From positions 1-64,000 of the forward strand of contig JAOPXY010000033.1 in assembly GCA_025964895.1 (NCBI GenBank): a DNA stretch of 64,000 nt. Reading direction: 5' to 3'. The stretch comes from Aeromicrobium sp. (lineage in GTDB: Bacteria; Actinomycetota; Actinomycetes; Propionibacteriales; Nocardioidaceae). The position numbers and the translations under genes are program-made. How positions within the stretch are numbered: the stretch's first letter is position 1; every line of letters begins with the position of its first letter. Positions 52,430 through 62,136 of this stretch are shown here, piece by piece. Under the pieces are notes generated by a model, which worked only from the letters and a program-made list of their open reading frames with translations, was not told the DNA's origin and ran no database searches.

Positions 52430-52930
52430 ATGCAGACCTTCCTCCCCTACGCCGACTTCGCCCGCTCCGCCCACGTGCTCGACCGGGCCCGGCTCGGGAA
52501 GCAGCGCGTCGAGGCCATCCAGGTCGTCCGGGCGATCACGATCCCGACCTACGGCTGGCGCAACCACCCAGCGGCCGTCATGTGGCGCGGGTACCTCGAG
52601 GGGCTCGGGGCCTACTCGCTGGCGATCACCGCTGAGTGGACGTCCCAGGGCTACGCCGACACCTGTGCGGCCACGATCACGGCGGATCTGGCGACCGCCG
52701 GCATCACCACCGTCCGGTCGCAGGACGAGCTTGCTGCGCACGGCCTGCTGCCGCCCTGGCTCGGCAACGAGGACGTCCACCGCAGCCACCAGTCGGCCCT
52801 GCTGCGCAAGCTGCCCGCGCACTACGGCCCGCTGTTCCCCGGCGTCCCGGACGACCTGCCGTACGTGTGGCCGACCGAGACCCCACCAACGACGGACGCG
52901 GTGGATCCGCAACCCCACGGTCGCCCATGA
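52430..52930 (+). CDS. MSMEG_6728-family protein
   Basis: 166 residues. MQTFLPYADFARSAHVLDRARLGKQRVEAIQVVRAI and the tail HRSHQSALLRKLPAHYGPLFPGVPDDLPYVWP match the MSMEG_6728 family, related to pyrimidine-dimer glycosylase-like proteins. A DNA repair role is possible, not shown. Confidence 0.8.
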   Translation: MQTFLPYADFARSAHVLDRARLGKQRVEAIQVVRAITIPTYGWRNHPAAVMWRGYLEGLGAYSLAITAEWTSQGYADTCAATITADLATAGITTVRSQDELAAHGLLPPWLGNEDVHRSHQSALLRKLPAHYGPLFPGVPDDLPYVWPTETPPTTDAVDPQPHGRP

Positions 52931-52962
52931 GGTTGCCGATCCACCGCGTCAGACGGTGAGGT

Positions 52963-53184
52963 TCAGCGCGGCGGGAGGTCGTCCCTGCGGACGACGTCGT
53001 CGCGCTGGCGAAGAGCGTTGTTGCGCTGGCCCTGGGCGACGAACGACAAGACGATGCCGATCACGCCTGCTGCCATGAGGATGTAGCCGATCACGACGAG
53101 GTCGACCTCGTTGATGTTGTCCCGGATCGCGAACGACATGATCGCGCCGATGGCGATGAGTGCAATGGATCCACCGAAGTACAT
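52963..53184 (-). CDS. DUF6458 small membrane protein
   Basis: 73 residues: GGSIALIAIGAIMSFAI, VDLVVIGYILMAAGVIGIVLSFV, two helices and a polar tail. DUF6458, unknown function. GAAAGGG precedes the ATG. Confidence 0.82.
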   Translation of the reverse strand: MYFGGSIALIAIGAIMSFAIRDNINEVDLVVIGYILMAAGVIGIVLSFVAQGQRNNALRQRDDVVRRDDLPPR

Positions 53185-53196
53185 GAGCAGCCCTTT

Positions 53197-53228
53197 CGTA
53201 GGTCACGACGACCGTAGGTCACGACGAC
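53197..53228. repeat. Perfect tandem 16-bp repeat
   Basis: CGTAGGTCACGACGAC twice, head to tail, just upstream of the DUF6458 ribosome site. Could be slippage or a paired operator. Confidence 0.6.
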
Positions 53229-53285
53229 GGTAGCGGTCCAGCACGCGGCGCGCTACTCCACGGATCGCGACCTAGGCTGAGCCGC

Positions 53286-54041
53286 ATGGATCTTGGACTC
53301 ACCGATCGCACCTATCTCCTCTCCGGCGCGTCCGGCGGACTCGGCTTCGCCACCGCCCGTCAGCTCGTGGCCGAAGGGGCCAACGTCGTCATCTCCTCAC
53401 GCAGCAGGGACGCCGTCGATCGCGCTGTCGCCGAGCTGGGGCCTCGGGCGGTCGGCGTCGCGGTCGACAACGCCGACGCGACCGCGCCCGCCCAGCTGAT
53501 CGCCGCCGCCCAGGACGCGTTCGGACGCATCGACGGCGCGCTCATCAGCGTCGGCGGGCCCCCGGCAGGACCGATCCTCGACCGCACCGAGGATGAGTGG
53601 CGCACGTCGTTCGAGTCGGTGTTCCTCGGCGCGATCCGGTTCGCCACGTCCGCGGCCGACGAGCTCGGCGCCGGCGGCTCGATCGCGTTCGTGCTGTCGA
53701 CGTCCGTCAAGGCGCCGATCGCGGGCCTCGGCATCTCCAACGGACTGCGACCCGGACTGGCCATGGCCGCCAAGAATCTCGCCGACGAGCTCGGACCGCG
53801 CGGCATCCGGGTCAACGGGCTGCTGCCGGGCAGCATCTCCACCGATCGCGTCAGACACCTCGACGCCGCCACCGGCGACGCAGCCGCGAGCCGTGCGGCC
53901 AAGGAGAAGGCCATCCCCCTGGGTCGCTACGGCGAGCCCGCGGAGTTCGGCCGAGTCGCCGCCTTCGTTCTGTCCCCGGCCGCGAGCTTCCTGACGGGCG
54001 TCATGGTGCCGGTCGATGGCGGGCAGACCCGCGCGCTCTGA
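53286..54041 (+). CDS. SDR-family protein lacking the usual catalytic Tyr
   Basis: 251 residues. SGASGGLGFATA binds the nucleotide and the tail is FLTGVMVPVDGGQTR. Where classical SDRs have Y-x-x-x-K, this reads SNGLRPGLAMAAK: the Lys is kept but Tyr is not evident. Such SDRs may use another residue or be non-enzymatic. Confidence 0.82.
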   Translation: MDLGLTDRTYLLSGASGGLGFATARQLVAEGANVVISSRSRDAVDRAVAELGPRAVGVAVDNADATAPAQLIAAAQDAFGRIDGALISVGGPPAGPILDRTEDEWRTSFESVFLGAIRFATSAADELGAGGSIAFVLSTSVKAPIAGLGISNGLRPGLAMAAKNLADELGPRGIRVNGLLPGSISTDRVRHLDAATGDAAASRAAKEKAIPLGRYGEPAEFGRVAAFVLSPAASFLTGVMVPVDGGQTRAL

Positions 54042-54061
54042 TCGACGACCCGTGAAGCCTC

Positions 54062-54967
54062 CTAGGACGAAGGTGCCGGCTCCGGCCCCACCCGCGGCTG
54101 CTCGGCCTCGTCCCTGCTCTCCCCCGGCTTCCAGCCCGGGGGCATGACGACGTACCCGATCTTGTCGCGCCAGCGATCTGCAGAACGGACGTCCCGGAAC
54201 AGCGCCGCGAACGGTCCGTACTGCAGCTTCAGGATGTTGTAGGTGGTCACCGGGACGGTCAGCCCGTACGTCGGGCGGTGCAGCTCCTTCTGGAAGGTGC
54301 CGAACATCCGGTCCCAGACGATGAAGATGCCCGCGTAGTTCTTGTCCAGGTACTCCGGGTCGCTGCCGTGGTGCACCCGGTGGTGCGACGGCGTGTTGAA
54401 CACCAGCTCGATGGGCCACCACATCGTGCCGATGCGCTCGGTGTGCTGGAAGAACTGGAACACCAGGTTGAAGCCGAACGCGACGTAGAGCATCCACGGC
54501 TCGAAGCCCAGCAGCGGAAACGGCGCCCAGAAGATCGCCTCGGCCCACGGATTCCACTTCTGTCGCAGCGCCGTGGAGAAGTTGAAGTACTCGCTCGAGT
54601 GGTGGGCCTGGTGCGCGGCCCAGCCGATCCGGACCCGGTGGACGAAGCGGTGCTGAAGGTAGAACGCGAGGTCGAGGCCCACGATCAACAGCGCCCACGA
54701 CCACCACGTGTCGGTGGGCAGGTGCCACGGGGCCAGGTAGACGCTGATCGCGACGAACGCCACGAGGGTCGTGACCTTGAAGACCGCGCTCGAGACGAGC
54801 GAGCCCAGGCCCATCAGGATGCTGGTGCGCGCGTCCTTCTTCTCGTAGCCGCGCATCGGGGTGTCGGTCTCGAGGTATCGGAAGGCGGCGATCTCGATCA
54901 GCAGCGTCAGCACGAAGAACGGCGCCGCGGCCAGGGTCGGATTCTTCAGCGGGTCCAATGTCTCCAC
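54062..54967 (-). CDS. Sterol desaturase/fatty-acid hydroxylase family protein
   Basis: 301 residues, four or five helices. Three di-iron His boxes: HRFVH, HQAHH and HHRVHH. A membrane oxygenase acting on lipids, carotenoids or ether lipids. Divergent from a TetR gene across an 80-bp gap with a palindrome. Confidence 0.9.
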   Translation of the reverse strand: METLDPLKNPTLAAAPFFVLTLLIEIAAFRYLETDTPMRGYEKKDARTSILMGLGSLVSSAVFKVTTLVAFVAISVYLAPWHLPTDTWWSWALLIVGLDLAFYLQHRFVHRVRIGWAAHQAHHSSEYFNFSTALRQKWNPWAEAIFWAPFPLLGFEPWMLYVAFGFNLVFQFFQHTERIGTMWWPIELVFNTPSHHRVHHGSDPEYLDKNYAGIFIVWDRMFGTFQKELHRPTYGLTVPVTTYNILKLQYGPFAALFRDVRSADRWRDKIGYVVMPPGWKPGESRDEAEQPRVGPEPAPSS

Positions 54968-55003
54968 GCGCTCCTCCTCGGTCAGCCAGGTATATGACTG
55001 CTG

Positions 55004-55014
55004 GGTAAGTTACC
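55004..55014. promoter_or_regulatory. Palindrome between sterol-desaturase-like and TetR genes
   Basis: GGTAAGTTACC, a perfect 11-bp palindrome, 33 bp before the TetR start and 36 bp before the divergent enzyme start. Likely the TetR operator. Confidence 0.5.
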
Positions 55015-55047
55015 ACGCGATCACATCATCGCGCTAGACTTCGACAC

Positions 55048-55662
55048 ATGGCTCGACCCAACGCAGGCACCAAGGGCGTCCCGCGGCTGGACCGGGAGAC
55101 ACAGATCCTGGACATCGCGTCCGAGCAGTTCGGCACGTACGGATTCGCCGCGACGTCCGTTGCCACGGTCGCCGATCTCGCCGGCATCTCCAAGCCGCTG
55201 ATCTACAACTACTTCGGCTCGAAGGACGGTCTGTTCGAAGCCTGCCTCGACCGCGGCGGGGCCCTCGTCGCGGACGAGATCGAGCGCATCGCCCGCGGCG
55301 ACGCTGTCGGCATCCAGCGCGGCATGGCGACCCTCGGCGGGATGTTCGCGCTGCTCGACGGCCGCCGTCACCTCTGGCGGCTGTTCTTCGACCCGTCGGC
55401 ACCGACCACCGGGCCCATCGCCGACTCCGTGACCGTGTACGCCGACCGGATCGGCAAGCTCGCCGAGGAGGGCGTGGCCGAGCTCATGGGCCTGGCCGGC
55501 AACGACGACCTGCTCGATATCTCGGCCATGACGTCGGTATGGCTCGGCATCGTCGACTCCCTCATGAACTGGTGGGTCGAGCACCCCAATGAGTCCGCCG
55601 AGCAGATGATGCAGCGGTGCCTGCGGCTTCTGACGGCGATCGTCGGCGAAGGGGAGAAGTGA
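55048..55662 (+). CDS. TetR-family regulator
   Basis: 204 residues. ILDIASEQFGTYGFAATSVATVADLAGISKPLIYNYFGSKDGLFEACLD is a standard TetR DNA-binding part. It probably represses the divergent oxygenase; the ligand may be a lipid. Confidence 0.92.
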   Translation: MARPNAGTKGVPRLDRETQILDIASEQFGTYGFAATSVATVADLAGISKPLIYNYFGSKDGLFEACLDRGGALVADEIERIARGDAVGIQRGMATLGGMFALLDGRRHLWRLFFDPSAPTTGPIADSVTVYADRIGKLAEEGVAELMGLAGNDDLLDISAMTSVWLGIVDSLMNWWVEHPNESAEQMMQRCLRLLTAIVGEGEK

Positions 55663-55975
55663 GCAGAGCGCAGATGCCGACAGGTGACGTCCGGGCCGCC
55701 GGGTGGACAATGGACCCATGACCAGCCAGTCCCCCGCAGAACAGCTCGCCGCGCTGCGCCGCGTGCAGCGAAGGGTCGGCGCGATCGCCTTCTTCGCCGT
55801 CGCGATCCACGGGGTGCTCGGCCTCATCGTCGTCGCCCACGTCGTGCAGGGCGAGGGACGTCGTGCGGATGCCGTGCTGCTGCTGGTGCTGTCGGCCGTC
55901 TTCGCCGTCGTGACCTACGTCGTCGTCAGGATCATCCTGGGCGCCCGGCTGTGGTCACCGGTGTGGATCGCCCTG

Positions 55976-57418
<1,443 letters not shown>

Positions 57419-57434
57419 CCCCTCAGCATAAAGC

Positions 57435-57448
57435 TGAGGAATTCCTCA
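57435..57448. promoter_or_regulatory. Perfect palindrome upstream of malic enzyme
   Basis: TGAGGAATTCCTCA, 14 bp, in the divergent gap between malic enzyme and valine dehydrogenase; close enough to the malic enzyme start to block it if bound. Confidence 0.5.
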
Positions 57449-57572
57449 TGTTTACTCGGTACCCTCCGGAAGCCGCCGCGAGTAGAGTCTTGGCCAGGCC
57501 GCAACACCCCGCGGCCCACCCGATGAGTCAGCCCACCACCGCTGGCCCGACACCCCGACAGAGAGCACTACC

Positions 57573-58655
57573 GTGACCCTTCGCAGCGATCCCCCCTCCG
57601 CCTTCGGCAGCCGGCACGAGCAGGTCGTCTTCTGCCACGACGAGGCCTCCGGCCTGAAGGCCATCATCGCGATCTACTCGACCGCGCTAGGCCCCGCACT
57701 CGGCGGCACCCGCTTCTACCCGTACGGGTCGGAGGCCGAGGCTCTGACCGACGTTCTCAACCTGTCGCAGGGCATGGCGTACAAGAACGCCCTCGCCGGC
57801 CTCGACCTCGGCGGCGGCAAGGCCGTCATCATCGGCGATCCGGCCGAGCTCAAGGGCGAGGCCCTGCTGCGGGCGTACGGACGCTTCGTCCAGTCGCTGA
57901 ACGGCCGCTACTTCACCGCGTGCGACGTCGGCACGTTCAGCGCCGACATGGACGTCGTCGCGCGCGAGTGCGACTTCGTCACGGGCCGCACGGTCCAGCA
58001 CGGCGGAGCGGGTGACTCGTCGGTGCTCACCGCGTTCGGCGTCTACCAGGGCATGCGCGCCTCGGCGCAGCACCAGTGGGGCGACACGTCACTGGCCGGC
58101 AAGCGCGTCGGAGTCGCCGGCGTCGGGAAGGTCGGACGCCACCTGGTCGGACACCTCGTCGACGAGGGCGCGCACGTCGTCGTCACCGATCCGTGTGCGC
58201 CGGCCGTCGCGGCGCTGGCGGACACGTACCCGTCGATCACGGTCGTCACCGACACCGACACGCTGATCCGCGAACCGCTCGACATCTACGCACCGTGCGC
58301 GCTCGGCGGCGCGCTCGACGACGAGTCGATCGAGGCGCTGACCGCGACGATCGTGTGCGGCGCGGCCAACAACCAACTGGCCCACGAGGGCATCGAGAAG
58401 CGGCTCGAGGAGCGCGGCATCACCTACGCGCCGGACTACTGCGTCAACGCCGGTGGCGTCATCCAGGTCGCCGACGAGCTCGAGGGCTTCGACTTCGACC
58501 GCGCCAAGCTGCGCGCGACGTCCATCTACGACACGACGCTGGGCGTGCTGCGACGGGCTGCCGCCGACGGCGTACCACCGTCGGTGGCAGCCGATCGCAT
58601 GGCCGAGCAGCGCATGCGCGAGATCGGCCGCCTCGGACAGGTCTACCTGCCGTAG
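57573..58655 (+). CDS. Valine/leucine/phenylalanine dehydrogenase
   Basis: 360 residues. [33 protein letters not shown] with the catalytic Lys, [12 protein letters not shown] for NAD and [14 protein letters not shown]. It deaminates branched-chain or aromatic amino acids to 2-oxo acids. GTG start. Divergent from malic enzyme. Confidence 0.9.
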   Translation: MTLRSDPPSAFGSRHEQVVFCHDEASGLKAIIAIYSTALGPALGGTRFYPYGSEAEALTDVLNLSQGMAYKNALAGLDLGGGKAVIIGDPAELKGEALLRAYGRFVQSLNGRYFTACDVGTFSADMDVVARECDFVTGRTVQHGGAGDSSVLTAFGVYQGMRASAQHQWGDTSLAGKRVGVAGVGKVGRHLVGHLVDEGAHVVVTDPCAPAVAALADTYPSITVVTDTDTLIREPLDIYAPCALGGALDDESIEALTATIVCGAANNQLAHEGIEKRLEERGITYAPDYCVNAGGVIQVADELEGFDFDRAKLRATSIYDTTLGVLRRAAADGVPPSVAADRMAEQRMREIGRLGQVYLP

Positions 58656-58687
58656 TCCGAGACGGCTGGGACCCCAGTCAGCGAGCG

Positions 58688-58858
58688 CTAGCTCGCGGCC
58701 GGGTCTTCTCGTTCGAGGTCCCGGTACTGCTCGGGAATCGGCTCGCCGGATTCTCCGTGGAGCTCTCGCTGCAGGGTGTTGAAGTCTGTGTCCGGAGTCC
58801 GGTACTTCAAGTCGCGCGCAACTTTGGTCTGTTTGGCTTTCGCACGGCCGCGGCCCAT
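58688..58858 (-). CDS. DUF3073 small protein
   Basis: 56 residues: MGRGRAKAKQTKVARDLKY, then an acidic tail. DUF3073, unknown function, conserved downstream of purM in actinomycetes. Its stop lies in the palindrome GCGAGC-GCTA-GCTCGC-like sequence at 58681-58696, a possible terminator shared with valine dehydrogenase. Confidence 0.9.
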   Translation of the reverse strand: MGRGRAKAKQTKVARDLKYRTPDTDFNTLQRELHGESGEPIPEQYRDLEREDPAAS

Positions 58859-58961
58859 AAGGCTCGACCCCCTCGCAGAGAAATAGTCAGTTTGTCGTGC
58901 TGACCAGCCTACCCACAGGTCACCACGTTTCGCGCATCGACCCCCCGGAAGGTGTCGGGGA

Positions 58962-60017
58962 TTACGCGAAGGTGCCGGTGAGGCTGACGGTGCCGCCCTC
59001 GCCGTGAACCCCGGCGTCCTGCACGTCGCCGGCGACCCAGGCGTCGACGCCGTGCTGGGCCAGCAGGCGGAGTGCCGCATCGGCCGCATCGGGTGCCACC
59101 AGCGCGACCATGACGACTCCCATGTTGAGCGCCAGGTCGAGATCGGCCTGGTCGACCCCGCCCAGCGCGCCGACGAGCCCGAACACCGGCTGAGGCGTCC
59201 AGGTCGACCGGTCGACGCGTACCGAGACCGTCGGCGGGACGACGCGGGCCAGGTTGGCGGCCAGTCCGCCACCGGTGATGTGCGACATCGCGTGCACCTC
59301 GACGTCCTTGACCAGCGCCAGGCACGGCAGCGTGTACAGGCGAGTCGGCGTCAGCAGCTCCTCGCCGAGCGTCCGGCCGAACTCCGGCACGTCCCGGTCG
59401 AGCGACCACTTGGCCTGCTCGAAGAAGACGTGCCGCACCAGCGAGTAGCCGTTGGAGTGCAGTCCGCTCGATGCCATCGCGATGACGACGTCACCGGGTC
59501 GCACGAGCTCGGCGCCGATCAGCTGGTCGGCCTCCACGACGCCCGTCGTGGAGCCGGCGATGTCGTACTCGTCGACGCCCAGCAGCCCGGGGTGCTCGGC
59601 GGTCTCGCCGCCCAGCAGCGCCGTGCCCGACTCCGCACACGCCTGGGCGATGCCCTTGACGATGTCGGCGATGCGCTCGGGGACGACCTTGCCGCACGCG
59701 ATGTAGTCGGTCATGAACAAAGGCTCCGCGCCGCAGACCACGAGGTCGTCGACCAGCATGCCGACGAGGTCGAAGCCGATCGTGTCGTGCTTGTCCATGC
59801 GCTGGGCGATCTGCACCTTGGTGCCGACCCCGTCGGCGGACGTCGCCAGATACGGCCTGCGGTAGTCCTTGAGCGCGGAGGCGTCGAACAGGCCGGCGAA
59901 GCCGCCGATGCCCCCGACGACCTCGGGGCGACGGGCCTTGTCGACCCACTCCTTCATGAGCTCGACCGCGCGGTCGCCCTCCTCGATGGAGACGCCGGCG
60001 CTTGCGTAGGAGACCAT
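58962..60017 (-). CDS. purM: Phosphoribosylformylglycinamidine cyclo-ligase
   Basis: 351 residues. ATSADGVGTKVQIAQ, GFDLVGMLVDDLVVCGAEPLFMTDY and GGETAEHPG are PurM motifs. Fifth step of purine synthesis, making AIR. Its ATG directly follows the purF stop (TGAATG). Confidence 0.96.
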   Translation of the reverse strand: MVSYASAGVSIEEGDRAVELMKEWVDKARRPEVVGGIGGFAGLFDASALKDYRRPYLATSADGVGTKVQIAQRMDKHDTIGFDLVGMLVDDLVVCGAEPLFMTDYIACGKVVPERIADIVKGIAQACAESGTALLGGETAEHPGLLGVDEYDIAGSTTGVVEADQLIGAELVRPGDVVIAMASSGLHSNGYSLVRHVFFEQAKWSLDRDVPEFGRTLGEELLTPTRLYTLPCLALVKDVEVHAMSHITGGGLAANLARVVPPTVSVRVDRSTWTPQPVFGLVGALGGVDQADLDLALNMGVVMVALVAPDAADAALRLLAQHGVDAWVAGDVQDAGVHGEGGTVSLTGTFA

Positions 60018-61508
60018 TCAGAGCACCTCGAGGGGAAGCGTGTCCTGGACCTCGAGGAGGTGCTTGCCGATCACGTCGTCCTCCGGCAGGGCCACGGGGT
60101 AGATGCCGTCGAAGCAGGCCCGGCACAGGTTGTCCTTGGGGATGTTCGTGGCCTCGACGAGCTGGTCGAGTGTCACGTACGCGAGCGAGTCGGCCCCGAT
60201 CGAGCGGCAGATCTCGTCGACCGAGATGCCGTTGGCGATCAGCTCGGCGCGCGACGCGAAGTCGATGCCGTAGAAGCACGGCCACTTCACCGGTGGCGAC
60301 GAGATGCGCACGTGGACCTCGGCGGCGCCGAACTCGCGCAGCATGCGCACCAGCGCGCGCTGCGTGTTGCCGCGGACGATCGAGTCGTCGACGACGACGA
60401 GCCGCTTGCCCGCGATGACGTCGCGCAACGGGTTGAGCTTGAGTCGGATGCCGAGCTGGCGCAGCGTCTGCGACGGCTGGATGAACGTGCGCCCGACGTA
60501 GGAGTTCTTGACGAGACCGTGGCCGAACGGGATGCCCGACTCCTCGGCGTAGCCGATCGCTGCCGGCGTGCCCGACTCGGGCACCGGGATGACGAGATCG
60601 GCCTCGACGGGGAACTCGCGGGCCAGGCGGCGGCCGATCTCCGCGCGCACCGAGAAGACCCGCTGGTCGGCGATCGTGGTGTCGGGCCGGGCGAGATACA
60701 CGTACTCGAAGACGCAGCCCTTCGGCTCGGGCTTGGCGAAGTGCTCGGTGCGCAGCCCGTTCTCGTCGATCGCGATGAACTCGCCGGGCTGGATCTCGCG
60801 GATGAAGGAGGCGCCCACGATGTCGAGCGCCGCGGTCTCGCTCGCGACGACCCAGCCGCGATCGAGCCGGCCGAGCACGAGGGGCCGGATGCCCTGCGGG
60901 TCGCGGGCCGCGTACAGCGTGCCCTCGTCCATGAACACCAGCGAGAACGCGCCGCGCAGCTTCGGCAGCACCTCGAGCGCCGCCTCCTCCACCGAGCGGT
61001 CGGGGTAGGACGACAGCAGCGTCGCCATGACGGACGTGTCGCTCGTCGCGGTCTCGCCCTTGCCGAACGACGTGCCGGCCTCGGCATCGCGCTGGCGCAG
61101 CAGCTCGATGAGCTCGGCGGTGTTGGTCAGGTTGCCGTTGTGGCCCAGCGCGACGGAGCCCGACGCGGTAGGACGGAACGTGGGCTGCGCGTTGTGCCAG
61201 ACGCTGGAGCCGGTCGTGGAGTAACGCGCGTGGCCGATCGCGATCTCGCCCTTGAGCGACTCGAGCGTGGCCTCGTCGAAGACCTGCGAGACGAGTCCCA
61301 TGTCCTTGTAGACCAGGATCTGGCGGCCGTTGCTCACGGCGATGCCGGCGGACTCCTGGCCGCGGTGCTGCAGCGCGTAGAGACCGACGTAGGTCAGCTT
61401 GGCGACCTCCTCGCCGGGGGCCCAGACACCGAAGACGCCGCAGGCGTCCTGGGGTCCGGCGTCCTGGGGATCGAGGTCGTGGGTGAGGCGTCCATCTCCG
61501 CGGGGCAC
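60018..61508 (-). CDS. purF: Amidophosphoribosyltransferase
   Basis: 496 residues. A 22-residue propeptide precedes the catalytic Cys23 in ACGVFGVWAPGEE. The PRPP loop is VVVDDSIVRGNTQ, and NLCRACFDGIYP is at the Fe-S region. First step of purine synthesis. GTG 61508. Forms an operon with purM. Confidence 0.96.
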   Translation of the reverse strand: MPRGDGRLTHDLDPQDAGPQDACGVFGVWAPGEEVAKLTYVGLYALQHRGQESAGIAVSNGRQILVYKDMGLVSQVFDEATLESLKGEIAIGHARYSTTGSSVWHNAQPTFRPTASGSVALGHNGNLTNTAELIELLRQRDAEAGTSFGKGETATSDTSVMATLLSSYPDRSVEEAALEVLPKLRGAFSLVFMDEGTLYAARDPQGIRPLVLGRLDRGWVVASETAALDIVGASFIREIQPGEFIAIDENGLRTEHFAKPEPKGCVFEYVYLARPDTTIADQRVFSVRAEIGRRLAREFPVEADLVIPVPESGTPAAIGYAEESGIPFGHGLVKNSYVGRTFIQPSQTLRQLGIRLKLNPLRDVIAGKRLVVVDDSIVRGNTQRALVRMLREFGAAEVHVRISSPPVKWPCFYGIDFASRAELIANGISVDEICRSIGADSLAYVTLDQLVEATNIPKDNLCRACFDGIYPVALPEDDVIGKHLLEVQDTLPLEVL

Positions 61509-61622
61509 ATGTCCCAGTGTAGGGGCGGCGGCCCGGCAGCGACCAATTCCGGCGCGTGAAGCGGGGAACCTCGCCCGCCGACTGGGGTTGCGGGGCGGGT
61601 GGTCCGCCGGTCCAATGGGCCC

Positions 61623-62078
61623 ATGACCTCAGACCGCATCACCGTCGAGCGCACCGTCAAGGCGCCGGCCGACCGCATCTTCGCGCTCCTGTCCGACGCC
61701 GCGAAGCACTCCGAGTTCGACGGCTCCGGGACGGTCCGCGGCACCCGGCAGGCGTCGCGGCCGCTGAGCCTCGGCACACGGTTCGGCATGTCGATGCACA
61801 TGGGCGTCGGCTACCGGACGTCCAACGAGGTCGTGGAGTTCGAGCAGGACCGGCGCATCGCGTGGCGGACGACCGGCGCGAAGGGCCTGGTGGGCGGACG
61901 CGTCTGGCGCTACGAGCTCGAGCCCACCGCCGACGGCACGCGGGTCGCGGAGACGTGGGACATCTCGAAGGATCGGCAGCGGTTCTTCCTCAAGCGCACC
62001 ACGATGCCCGCGGCCGCCAAGAACGGGATGCGCCGCACCCTGGACCGCATCGCCGACACCCTGGAGGTCGGTCCCTAG
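61623..62078 (+). CDS. SRPBCC-family protein
   Basis: 151 residues. ITVERTVKAPADRIFALLSDAAKHSEFDGS starts a START-like fold; RIAWRTTGAKG and the closing amphipathic helix follow. Binds a hydrophobic ligand; exact role unknown. ATG 61623. Divergent from purF. Confidence 0.85.
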   Translation: MTSDRITVERTVKAPADRIFALLSDAAKHSEFDGSGTVRGTRQASRPLSLGTRFGMSMHMGVGYRTSNEVVEFEQDRRIAWRTTGAKGLVGGRVWRYELEPTADGTRVAETWDISKDRQRFFLKRTTMPAAAKNGMRRTLDRIADTLEVGP

Positions 62079-62103
62079 AACGGGTGGGTTGCCTCCTCTA
62101 TCC

Positions 62104-62125
62104 TGTTGTGACCCGTGTCACAACA
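62104..62125. promoter_or_regulatory. Operator palindrome before acyl-CoA synthetase
   Basis: TGTTGTGAC, CCGT, GTCACAACA: 9-bp perfect arms, 12 bp before the start. Typical TetR-type operator size. A bound protein would block the start of the gene. Confidence 0.65.
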
Positions 62126-62136
62126 GAGGAGCCTGC

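Noticed and set aside
59004-61559. 851-codon plus-strand frame
   Set aside because: It is the shadow of purM and purF, which are certain; high-GC codon bias opens the antisense frame.
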